5,165 nt of DNA. Source: JAAXTT01 sp964530215. Its GTDB lineage: Bacteria > Bacillota > Desulfotomaculia > Desulfotomaculales > Desulfocucumaceae. The position numbers and the translations under genes were made by a program. The stretch is from contig CAZHAJ010000130.1 of the NCBI GenBank assembly GCA_964530215.1, positions 1 through 5,165 of the forward strand, written 5' to 3'. Of this stretch, positions 1 to 5,165 are shown piece after piece (the stretch's first letter is position 1; each line of letters starts with the position of its first letter). The notes under the pieces were generated by a model. The model was not told the origin of the DNA. It did not search any database and worked only from the letters and a program-made list of their open reading frames with translations.

Positions 1-285
1 AATATTGTAGATAAAATGGTGGTAGGCCGGATACAAAAATATTTTAAAGAAGTAGCCATGGGTTTATGGGATAAGCAGAATCAAGCCGCACTGGACTGGG
101 CTATAAATGAAATGGGTATCCAAGAAATTAAGTTAAATGATCAAGAAAAAGAAGACTGGATAAATTTAGTAAAACCCATTCAAGACGAATATATAGCTGA
201 AATGAACAAAAAAGGCGTAAATGGAACGGAAATTCTTGATACCGTAAAAAGCTTGGCTGATAAGTATAATCAAGAGTATAAATAA
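1..285 (+). CDS. dctP: TRAP transporter solute-binding protein, DctP family (C-terminal part, 5' end outside window)
   Basis: The reading frame is open from the first base, so this is the last 94 residues of a longer protein. The ATG at 16 is an internal Met, not a start. DctP-family proteins are usually about 330-350 residues, so roughly the last quarter is seen. They are extracytoplasmic receptors that bind a small organic acid (C4-dicarboxylates, keto acids, sialic acid and others) and deliver it to the DctQM membrane pair. The visible part is a helix-rich, Lys/Glu-rich tail with the family's C-terminal pattern: a Trp-containing stretch (EDWINLVKPIQDEYIAEM), then a KGVNGTEIL segment and a final helix. 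There is no membrane segment. The call leans strongly on the next two genes being dctQ and dctM, since the ligand-binding core is not in the window. The substrate cannot be inferred. Family assignment is fairly secure from sequence plus context. Confidence 0.8.
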   Translation, partial: NIVDKMVVGRIQKYFKEVAMGLWDKQNQAALDWAINEMGIQEIKLNDQEKEDWINLVKPIQDEYIAEMNKKGVNGTEILDTVKSLADKYNQEYK

Positions 286-289
286 CATT

Positions 290-295
290 GGAGGT
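290..295 (+). promoter_or_regulatory. Ribosome binding site of dctQ (GGAGGT)
   Basis: A near-perfect Shine-Dalgarno GGAGGT lies 5 bases after the dctP stop and 7 bases before the ATG at 303. It fixes the dctQ start at 303. The longer in-frame alternative, TTG at 288, would overlap this site and has no Shine-Dalgarno of its own at a workable distance. Confidence 0.85.
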
Positions 296-302
296 AGTAC
301 TT

Positions 303-860
303 ATGGGTACATTTTCAGATCTGGTTAAAAAAGTGACAGGAGTCTTTGACAGAATTGCCGGATTATGTATGTTTTCTATAATGCTGTTAATTGTAGCCAA
401 TGTTATATTGCGTACGGTATTTAATACCCCGATTTTGGGTGCTTATGAGTATGTTGTTTTTTTGACCAGTGCAACCATAGGTCTTTCTATAGCTCACTGT
501 GCATTTCAAAACGGTCATATTGCAGTTAGTTTTATAGTTGATAAACTGCCCAAGACCACCCAGAAGCTGATTGATATCACTATGGGCATAACGGTGTTCG
601 TTTTCTGGTTGTTATGCTCATGGCAAATCAGCATATATGCAAAGAGTTTGGCTGTCAATGGCATAGTGTCACCAACTTCAAAAATGCCTGAGTATCCCTT
701 TGTATATATTGTAGGTTTGGGAGTATTTACTCTATCTTTGGTTATGCTGGTTAAGATTGTGGATTTGGCTAAAGAGCTGGTTGTCTTTAATATAGAGCTC
801 TCCCCTAAGGATTCTAAGTCTTTGAAGTGGGTGCAAAAGGCGGATGAAGTATTTAAATGA
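303..860 (+). CDS. dctQ: TRAP transporter small membrane subunit, DctQ family
   Basis: This 185-residue integral membrane protein is the small subunit of a TRAP transporter. It pairs with DctM in the cytoplasmic membrane and helps dock the binding protein. Four hydrophobic segments are visible at about residues 15-38, 47-66, 88-110 and 131-155, the standard DctQ topology. The family signature is present: an Arg after TM1 (R37) followed by FNTPILGAYEY with the conserved Glu (E49), then the NGHIAVSF motif (residues 70-77) before a KLP turn. Length is typical of the family. The ATG at 303 was chosen because GGAGGT sits 7 bases upstream. The gene begins 17 bp after the dctP stop and its TGA overlaps the dctM ATG, so the three genes are one operon. 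The C-terminal tail (after about residue 160) is charged and probably cytoplasmic. The substrate is unknown. Confidence 0.9.
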   Translation: MGTFSDLVKKVTGVFDRIAGLCMFSIMLLIVANVILRTVFNTPILGAYEYVVFLTSATIGLSIAHCAFQNGHIAVSFIVDKLPKTTQKLIDITMGITVFVFWLLCSWQISIYAKSLAVNGIVSPTSKMPEYPFVYIVGLGVFTLSLVMLVKIVDLAKELVVFNIELSPKDSKSLKWVQKADEVFK

Positions 861-2161
861 GTTCTGTACTGGTAGGTATCTTAAGTGTAATTGTTTTCTT
901 TGTGCTGTTAATATTAAGGGTTCCCATTGCTTATGCTATGGCATTGGTGGGCTTTGCCGGCTTTAGTTACCTAACCTCACCGTCCACAGCCTTCAGTATG
1001 GTGGCAAAAGAAATATACTCTACTTTTGCATCATTTTCTCTCAGTGTAATAGCAATGTTTGTTTGGATGGGTTTTCTGGCATATTATTCGGGAATTGGTA
1101 CCAGGCTTTTTGTATTTGCCTATAAGTTAATGGGACACTTCCCGGGTGGACTGGCCATTGCCACGCAGGTGGCTTGTGGTGTTTTTGGCGCTATTTGCGG
1201 TTCAAACACTGCAACGGCTGCAACCATTGGTGCGATATCTCTGCCAGAGATGAAAAAATATAAATATGATCCTTCTTTGGCATCAGCCAGTGTTGCGTCC
1301 GGTGGGGTGCTGGGCGTCCTAATTCCACCCAGTGTAATATTTATTATCTATGGGATGTCAACGGAACAGTCGGTGGGCAAGTTGTTTATGGCAGGAATTC
1401 TTCCGGGGATACTGCTGATGCTTTTATATATTGGGGTGATATGGTTAATTACCTCAAGAAATCCCGAATTGGGCCCTCCGGGACAGAAAGCTACCTGGCG
1501 GGAAAGATGGGCTTCCTTGCGGGGTGGATTGGGAGAAGTTTTGGTGGTATTCAGTTTATCCATCGGCGGTTTGTTTGCCGGGTGGTTTACTCCCACCGAA
1601 GCAGGTGCTGTGGGAGCCGCAGGTATTTTAGGGGTTGCTCTGATAAGGAGGAGCCTGAGCTGGGAAGGTTTCAATAAATCTCTTTTAGATGCCACACGCA
1701 CCACTGCTATGATAATGCTTTTAATTGCAGGGGCAATGATTTTCAGCAGACTAATGGCTGTCAGCAGGCTTCCCTTTGAGTTGGCTCAGCTGGCCAGTTC
1801 ACTGCCTTTGCCACCTTTTGCAATAATGGCAGTAATAATGCTGATATATTTGGTTCTGGGGTGTTTTATTGATTCATTGGCATTGGTTTTGCTAACCATA
1901 CCTATCTTTTATCCTATTGCGGTGGACACCTTAGGATATGACCCCATTTGGTTTGGTGTCATTATAGTTATGACTGTTGCAATGGGAGTAATTACACCCC
2001 CTGTGGGAATGAATGTATATATAATAAACGGTGTTTCACCAGATATACCATTGGAGGTAATTTATAAGGGTATATGGCCTTTTTTATTTGCGATAATAAT
2101 ATGTGTAGCAATATTAATAATGTTCCCGTCCATTGCGACCTATTTACCTTCAATAATGTAA
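857..2161 (+). CDS. dctM: TRAP transporter large membrane subunit, DctM family
   Basis: This 434-residue polytopic protein is the ion-coupled transport subunit of a TRAP system, which uses a sodium or proton gradient rather than ATP. Hydrophobic segments run through the whole chain, in line with the 11-13 helices known for DctM. Conserved blocks are clear: CGSNTATAATIGAISLPEM (114-132), GGVLGVLIPPS (149-159), GKLFMAGILPG (174-184), WFTPTEAGAVGA (243-254), FIDSLALVLLTIPIFYP (337-353) and GVITPPVGMN (377-386). The two halves with their paired PP motifs reflect the inverted-repeat elevator fold of the family. Length is normal and no frameshift is seen. The ATG overlaps the dctQ stop (ATGA at 857-860) and has only a weak upstream purine stretch (GATGAAG, 843-849), so translational coupling to dctQ is likely. 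It is the last gene of the operon, with a terminator starting 20 bp after the stop. The substrate cannot be told from sequence. Confidence 0.95.
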   Translation: MSSVLVGILSVIVFFVLLILRVPIAYAMALVGFAGFSYLTSPSTAFSMVAKEIYSTFASFSLSVIAMFVWMGFLAYYSGIGTRLFVFAYKLMGHFPGGLAIATQVACGVFGAICGSNTATAATIGAISLPEMKKYKYDPSLASASVASGGVLGVLIPPSVIFIIYGMSTEQSVGKLFMAGILPGILLMLLYIGVIWLITSRNPELGPPGQKATWRERWASLRGGLGEVLVVFSLSIGGLFAGWFTPTEAGAVGAAGILGVALIRRSLSWEGFNKSLLDATRTTAMIMLLIAGAMIFSRLMAVSRLPFELAQLASSLPLPPFAIMAVIMLIYLVLGCFIDSLALVLLTIPIFYPIAVDTLGYDPIWFGVIIVMTVAMGVITPPVGMNVYIINGVSPDIPLEVIYKGIWPFLFAIIICVAILIMFPSIATYLPSIM

Positions 2162-2180
2162 TTATTTTAAAATGATATAT

Positions 2181-2213
2181 AAAGGCACTCTCATTCGTGG
2201 GAGTGCTTTTTTT
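2181..2213 (+). terminator. Rho-independent terminator of the TRAP operon
   Basis: The hairpin has arms 2184-2193 and 2198-2207 with a core GGCACTC/GAGTGCT. It includes two wobble pairs (2191-2200 and 2184-2207) and closes on a four-base TTCG loop (2194-2197). A run of seven T (2207-2213) follows, and the AAA at 2181-2183 can pair with the first T's. Position, 20 bp after the dctM stop, and shape are those of a classic intrinsic terminator. It separates the TRAP operon from the SLH gene. On the minus strand the hairpin is followed only by TTTATATAT, so any terminator action for leftward transcription would be weaker. Confidence 0.92.
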
Positions 2214-2236
2214 ATGTGAAATATTTATGTGAAATA
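2211..2236 (+). repeat. Perfect 13-bp tandem direct repeat (TTTATGTGAAATA x2)
   Basis: TTTATGTGAAATA at 2211-2223 is repeated without a gap or mismatch at 2224-2236. The first copy starts inside the terminator T-run, and the second ends 2 bp before the GGAAC element of the proposed SLH promoter. It may be a recent slippage duplication or a pair of protein-binding half-sites. The sequence shows the repeat directly, but its role is not known. Confidence 0.9.
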
Positions 2237-2238
2237 AA

Positions 2239-2263
2239 GGAACCAAACCGAAAAATACTCGTC
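2239..2263 (+). promoter_or_regulatory. Candidate ECF-sigma promoter of the SLH gene (GGAAC-N16-CGTC)
   Basis: GGAAC at 2239-2243 and CGTC at 2260-2263 are separated by exactly 16 bases. This matches the general extracytoplasmic-function sigma pattern (an AAC-containing -35 and a CGTC/CGTA -10, as for SigM/SigW of Bacillus or GGAAC for SigE-type factors). The spacer is A-rich. A start point near 2270 would leave a leader of about 20 bases before the ATG at 2290, with room for the ribosome site at 2279-2283. No convincing housekeeping -35/-10 pair was found here. This is a pattern match only, and the cognate sigma factor is not in the window. Confidence 0.5.
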
Positions 2264-2278
2264 TATTATTTAAAAGGC

Positions 2279-2283
2279 AGGTG
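2279..2283 (+). promoter_or_regulatory. Ribosome binding site of the SLH gene (AGGTG)
   Basis: AGGTG lies 6 bases before the ATG at 2290, a normal spacing. It overlaps the alternative in-frame GTG at 2281, whose own upstream AGG (2275-2277) is only 3 bases away. The ATG at 2290 is therefore preferred. Confidence 0.65.
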
Positions 2284-2289
2284 CTGAAA

Positions 2290-2928
2290 ATGCTAAAAAG
2301 AATAATTGTGATAATAATTTTATCGGTATTTTTTACTCCTTTCCAGGCCTTAGCTTCCCAGTTTCATGATATCCAGGGTCATTGGGCGCATGAAGAAATT
2401 AACCTGGTTTATCAAAAAGGTTTAATGAAAGGCACAGGTTTAAACTCCTTTCATCCCAATCAGGATATAACCAGGGCTGAATTGGCGGTATGCCTGGTAA
2501 AGGCTTTTGAGCTAAATATTGATTCTACTAAATTTTTTAAGGCTCCTGAACCAAGGGATCTTTTTGATGATGTGCAGGCCGGCCAATGGTATGCCGATGC
2601 TGCTATGATTGCAGGTTACAATAATATTTTTAGCATATCAGATAGAATGTTTAGACCCAACGAAAAAATTTCAAGGATTGAAGCTGCAATCAGCATTGAC
2701 GAGGCTTTCAGAGCAAAGAATATGGATGTGGTCACAACCCAAATATGGCCAAATTATATTGATATCGGCAACGATGATTATATTGGAGTTGTAAATTTTA
2801 TGTATAACAGTGGAATCATGAAGGGACGCAGTGTGAACCGATTTGCTCCAGATGAGAACTTAACCAGAGGAGAGCTGGCAGTGGTTTTAAATAGGATTAC
2901 TACAATCACCGAAAAATACCAATTATAA
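2290..2928 (+). CDS. Secreted protein made of three S-layer homology (SLH) domains
   Basis: This is a 212-residue exported protein. An N-terminal signal peptide (MLKR, a hydrophobic stretch 5-18, then QALA) predicts signal peptidase I cleavage after A22. The mature part is almost entirely three SLH repeats at about residues 24-75, 91-145 and 154-205. Each starts with a DI/DV-type segment followed by an aromatic or W/Y contact and ends in the ITRAE-like motif: TRAE (61-64), SRIE (128-131) and TRGE (192-195). Three SLH repeats form a pseudo-trimer known to bind pyruvylated secondary cell-wall polymer, or peptidoglycan-linked polymers, and so hold proteins on the cell surface. There is no further domain, so this is an anchor without a passenger and may be a minor S-layer or cell-wall component. 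It stands alone between the TRAP terminator and a convergent gene, and its stop overlaps that gene's stop. A start at GTG 2281 would add three residues but fits the ribosome site less well. The specific role is unknown. Confidence 0.9.
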   Translation: MLKRIIVIIILSVFFTPFQALASQFHDIQGHWAHEEINLVYQKGLMKGTGLNSFHPNQDITRAELAVCLVKAFELNIDSTKFFKAPEPRDLFDDVQAGQWYADAAMIAGYNNIFSISDRMFRPNEKISRIEAAISIDEAFRAKNMDVVTTQIWPNYIDIGNDDYIGVVNFMYNSGIMKGRSVNRFAPDENLTRGELAVVLNRITTITEKYQL

Positions 2929-2930
2929 TT
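2921..2930. other. 10-bp palindrome holding the overlapping stop codons of two convergent genes
   Basis: AATTATAATT is its own reverse complement. The plus-strand TAA is at 2926-2928 and the minus-strand TAA at 2925-2923, so the coding regions overlap by 6 bp. There is no hairpin with a T-run between the genes in either direction. Each transcript probably runs into the other gene as antisense RNA unless it is stopped by Rho or by collision. Confidence 0.9.
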
Positions 2931-5061
2931 TGTCAAAGATGTCTTCTGGTCTTCCTAGATAGAAGCCTTGTCCACCTTCTACATTTAAATCTTGCAGAAT
3001 TTTTAAAACATCTTCATTTACAATATATTCAGCTATGGTTTTTTTGCCCAATGAATTGGCCACTGCTTTCATTGCTTTAACCAGAGCGATATTTGATGTG
3101 TCGGTGTCCAGATTTTTAACAAAAGTGCCGTCAATTTTTAAATAATCTACCGACAGCATTTTCAGATATGAAAAGGAAGAGAAGCCATTTCCAAAATCAT
3201 CTAAAGCAAACTGACAGCCCAGTTGTCTTAATCTCTTAATCCAGCGTTCGGCTACAGATAAATCCTTTACCACTGTTGTTTCGGTTATCTCAAAACCTAT
3301 TCTGGACGGTTCAATATTACTGTCGATAATACTTTTTTCAATATAGTCCAGCAGGTTTTCATCCCCAAGGCTTGCTCCCGAAATATTGACAAACACTTTA
3401 ATATTTGGATATTGTTTTAGAGCCGTTAATACCTGTTGAGTTACCCACTGATCAATTTGCGGCATTAAACCAAAGCGTTCCGCTACCGGAATAAAAGCCG
3501 AGGGTGGAATCAGATTGCCTTCTTTTTCATCAATAATACGTATCAAAGCTTCAAAGTGCAGAACGTCCTTGTTTTCAATGTCAAATATAGGTTGATACAG
3601 TAAGGTAAACTGATTTTTTTTCAAGGACTTTTTGATGGTATTAACCATTTCATTAACCTGAGACAGTTCTTCCAAGATATATTCATTTGGATTGACCACT
3701 GATACACGATTGCGACCATTGTCCTTTGCAACATACAGCGCTGTATCTGCCAAGGAAAGTAGTTTTTGCGAATCCAGCTCTCCGTCAACTGTAACTACAC
3801 CGATGCTTATACTTAAGTTATGGGTAAGTCCATAACTGGGTAGATATATATCACTTTTATCCACAGTATCTCTCAGCTTTTCAGCTATTAACATCGCCTT
3901 ATCAAGATCAACATTTTCCAATATTACACCGAATTCATCTCCGCCCAGTCTTGCCAGGAAGTCACCTTCACGTATGTTGTTCAGCAGAATTTTTACAACC
4001 TTTACTAAAACATCGTCACCAGCTGCATGTCCCTTTGTATCATTAATCAGTTTAAAATTATCTATATCCATAAAGAGAAGGGCACTTTTAACTCCTCTGG
4101 TTGCTCTGGCTACAACTCTTTTTAAGTTTTCTTCAAAAGAATAGCGATTTGGTATATCTGTAAGGTAATCATGGGTGGCAAGGTGAGTTAATTGCATTTC
4201 AAACTTTTTGCGATCAGTGATATCCTCCAGCACCATCAGGCCAAATTTTGATGTATCGTTGTCTTCTATCAAGGACCAGGTGACATTTATCCATAATGGT
4301 TGCTTATCTTTTGTTAAAAGATATTTTTCCAGCCGAATACTTTTTTTGCCGGCTAAAATTTTTTTGTGCATTTCTAGGGTCTTTTTTAAGTCATCGGGGT
4401 GGGTAAGATTTGAAATGGAAATGCTCTTTAATTCTTTTGCGTTATACCCCAGCATTTTTTGCAAAGTTGGGTTGCACTCCACCATGCAAAAAGTTTCTTC
4501 TGTTACCTCTGTTAAAGCCATGCCGATACCGGCGCCCTCAAAAATGGCTTTAAATCTTGTTTCACTTGTTGCTAAAGCTTCCTCGGATTGCTTTCGCACT
4601 TGGAATTCCTGAATCAGCTTTTTGTTTGTGTTCCTTAACTCCGATGTTTTTTCCTTTACTCTTTCCTCCAACTTTTCTTGGTGGTTGAACAGTTCTACAA
4701 AGCCAGTCACCTTATATCTTAGGGCTTCTGTATCTATCGGCTTAAAGATATAATCTATTGCGCCTAGGGAATAACCCTCAAAGACTTTTTCAGGTTCCTG
4801 ATTTGCAGTAATAAAAATAATTGGTGTATGCTTTGACTTTTTCCTGGTTCTGATTAGTCGAGCTGTTTCAAAACCATTAATTCCAGGCATTTGTACATCC
4901 AATAGAATAACTGCAAAATCCTCAAGAAGAACTTTCTTCAGAGCTTCATCGCCGGATTTCACCGTTACAATCTGATAATCATCGCACTTTAAAGCTTCAG
5001 ATAAGGCGAATAGATTTTCGCTCTTGTCGTCTACAATCAATATTTTCGGGCAGTTATCCAT
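2923..5061 (-). CDS. Response regulator with REC-PAS-GGDEF-EAL domains (c-di-GMP synthesis and breakdown)
   Basis: This 712-residue cytoplasmic protein has no membrane segment. An N-terminal receiver (about 5-122) has the acidic pair D11/D12, phosphoacceptor D55 (LLDVQMPG), T85 and K107 (FKP). A charged coiled-coil signalling helix (about 124-168) leads to a PAS domain (about 165-285) ending in a PAC-like LMVLEDITDRKK. The GGDEF domain (about 292-455) has the entry motif DYLTDIPNR, metal ligand D332, guanine-binding N340 and D349, an intact GGDEF (373-377) and an RxxD inhibitory site (R364-D367) exactly five residues upstream. The EAL domain (about 475-712) has E504-A-L-x-R508, N559, E591/E594, D621/D622, K642, E678 and Q698, spaced as in active phosphodiesterases. 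Differences are N625 in the loop-6 motif DDFGNGFSS (usually T, A or S) and V681 in place of the second Glu of AEGVE. Both opposing activities therefore look possible, with phosphorylation of REC and a PAS signal as likely switches. No partner histidine kinase is in the window. The ATG at 5061 has AAGGT 9 bases upstream. Confidence 0.95.
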   Translation of the reverse strand: MDNCPKILIVDDKSENLFALSEALKCDDYQIVTVKSGDEALKKVLLEDFAVILLDVQMPGINGFETARLIRTRKKSKHTPIIFITANQEPEKVFEGYSLGAIDYIFKPIDTEALRYKVTGFVELFNHQEKLEERVKEKTSELRNTNKKLIQEFQVRKQSEEALATSETRFKAIFEGAGIGMALTEVTEETFCMVECNPTLQKMLGYNAKELKSISISNLTHPDDLKKTLEMHKKILAGKKSIRLEKYLLTKDKQPLWINVTWSLIEDNDTSKFGLMVLEDITDRKKFEMQLTHLATHDYLTDIPNRYSFEENLKRVVARATRGVKSALLFMDIDNFKLINDTKGHAAGDDVLVKVVKILLNNIREGDFLARLGGDEFGVILENVDLDKAMLIAEKLRDTVDKSDIYLPSYGLTHNLSISIGVVTVDGELDSQKLLSLADTALYVAKDNGRNRVSVVNPNEYILEELSQVNEMVNTIKKSLKKNQFTLLYQPIFDIENKDVLHFEALIRIIDEKEGNLIPPSAFIPVAERFGLMPQIDQWVTQQVLTALKQYPNIKVFVNISGASLGDENLLDYIEKSIIDSNIEPSRIGFEITETTVVKDLSVAERWIKRLRQLGCQFALDDFGNGFSSFSYLKMLSVDYLKIDGTFVKNLDTDTSNIALVKAMKAVANSLGKKTIAEYIVNEDVLKILQDLNVEGGQGFYLGRPEDIFDKL

Positions 5062-5070
5062 ATGGCCACA

Positions 5071-5075
5071 ACCTT
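5071..5075 (-). promoter_or_regulatory. Ribosome binding site of the REC-PAS-GGDEF-EAL gene
   Basis: Read on the minus strand, TTAAGGT ends 9 bases before the ATG at 5061. This is a moderate Shine-Dalgarno with acceptable spacing. It supports the start at 5061, which also places the receiver's first beta strand (KILIVDD) at the normal distance from the N-terminus. Confidence 0.6.
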
Positions 5076-5119
5076 AATGTGTCAATTAGAAATTTTTAAC
5101 AACAAACAAACTCCATAGT

Positions 5120-5128
5120 ATTTTATCA
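5120..5128 (-). promoter_or_regulatory. Candidate extended -10 promoter of the REC-PAS-GGDEF-EAL gene
   Basis: On the minus strand, TGATAAAAT (5128 down to 5120) fits an extended -10 element (TGn followed by TAAAAT, one mismatch to TATAAT). The overlapping TATGAT (5130-5125) is a second -10-like word. The -35 region is poor (TTAAAT at 5149-5144 with an 18-base spacer). A start near 5113 would give a leader of about 50 bases containing the ribosome site. That leader is too short for a known c-di-GMP riboswitch, and none was recognised. The call is tentative. Confidence 0.35.
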
Positions 5129-5165
5129 TACATCACATGAAAAATTTAATCCTTTTATGTAGAAA

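Noticed and set aside
1348..1704. A 118-codon open frame on the minus strand inside dctM.
   Set aside because: The Pro- and Ala-rich translation is the complement of DctM transmembrane codons. It has no family resemblance and no start signals.
2181..2213. The TRAP terminator acting as a bidirectional terminator for the minus-strand c-di-GMP transcript.
   Set aside because: The minus-strand hairpin is followed by TTTATATAT rather than a T-run, and it lies more than 700 bases past that gene's stop, so this role is not supported.
2264..2269. TATTAT as a housekeeping -10 box for the SLH gene.
   Set aside because: No acceptable -35 lies 16-18 bases upstream (AACCAA and neighbours). The ECF-type pair fits much better.
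4208..4612. A 134-codon open frame on the plus strand, antisense to the PAS region of the c-di-GMP gene.
   Set aside because: It has no ribosome binding site or recognisable domain, and it lies wholly inside a well-supported gene on the other strand. It is a shadow frame.
5057..5085. On the minus strand, a perfect TTGACA (5085-5080) with TATGGA 17 bases downstream (5062-5057), resembling a housekeeping promoter.
   Set aside because: The -10 word would lie on the start codon, so the transcript would begin inside the gene and lose the ribosome site at 5075-5071 and the first residues of the receiver. It is probably chance, although the -35 word is perfect.
5096..5124. On the plus strand, TTAACA (5096-5101) and TATTTT (5119-5124) with a 17-base spacer, a possible divergent promoter for a gene beyond the window.
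   Set aside because: The -10 word matches only 4 of 6 bases in AT-rich DNA, and no plus-strand gene starts before the window ends, so nothing supports it.
5126..5140. TCAT...ATGA imperfect inverted repeat around the candidate promoter of the minus-strand gene, considered as an operator.
   Set aside because: The arms are only 4 bp with a 7-bp gap and no extended symmetry, which is expected by chance in AT-rich DNA.

Overview
The window looks like chromosomal DNA from a low-GC (estimated by eye at roughly 40%) Gram-positive-type bacterium of the Firmicutes, most likely a Clostridia/Peptococcaceae-like anaerobe. The reasons are AT-rich codon use, strong GGAGGT-type ribosome binding sites, a secreted protein built of three S-layer homology (SLH) repeats, and a TRAP transporter, which is common in anaerobic Clostridia. 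A Negativicutes host (SLH proteins plus an outer membrane) cannot be excluded. The species cannot be named from the sequence.

Layout. Positions 1-2161 (+) carry the end of a tripartite TRAP transporter operon: the C-terminus of a DctP-type solute-binding protein, a complete small membrane subunit (DctQ) and a complete large membrane subunit (DctM). The genes are tightly packed, with a 17-bp gap and then an ATGA overlap. The operon ends at a strong intrinsic terminator (2181-2213). Positions 2162-2289 are a short intergenic region holding that terminator, a perfect 13-bp tandem repeat (2211-2236) and a good match to an ECF-sigma promoter (GGAAC-N16-CGTC, 2239-2263). Positions 2290-2928 (+) encode a secreted protein consisting only of a signal peptide and three SLH repeats. 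Positions 5061-2923 (-) encode a 712-residue REC-PAS-GGDEF-EAL response regulator of cyclic di-GMP metabolism. It is convergent with the SLH gene, and the two stop codons overlap inside a 10-bp palindrome. The last 104 bases (5062-5165) are the leader and probable promoter of the (-) gene.

Function. There are three apparently independent modules: uptake of an organic acid-like solute by a TRAP transporter (substrate unknown), a cell-surface protein possibly under envelope-stress control, and an intracellular phosphorelay/c-di-GMP switch with both catalytic centres apparently intact. A link between the c-di-GMP protein and the SLH protein (surface or biofilm state) is conceivable but rests only on proximity. 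No mobile element, CRISPR array, tRNA or rRNA was seen. I found no clearly novel multi-gene system. The most interesting signals are the ECF-type promoter with its adjacent tandem repeat and the convergent overlapping gene ends.
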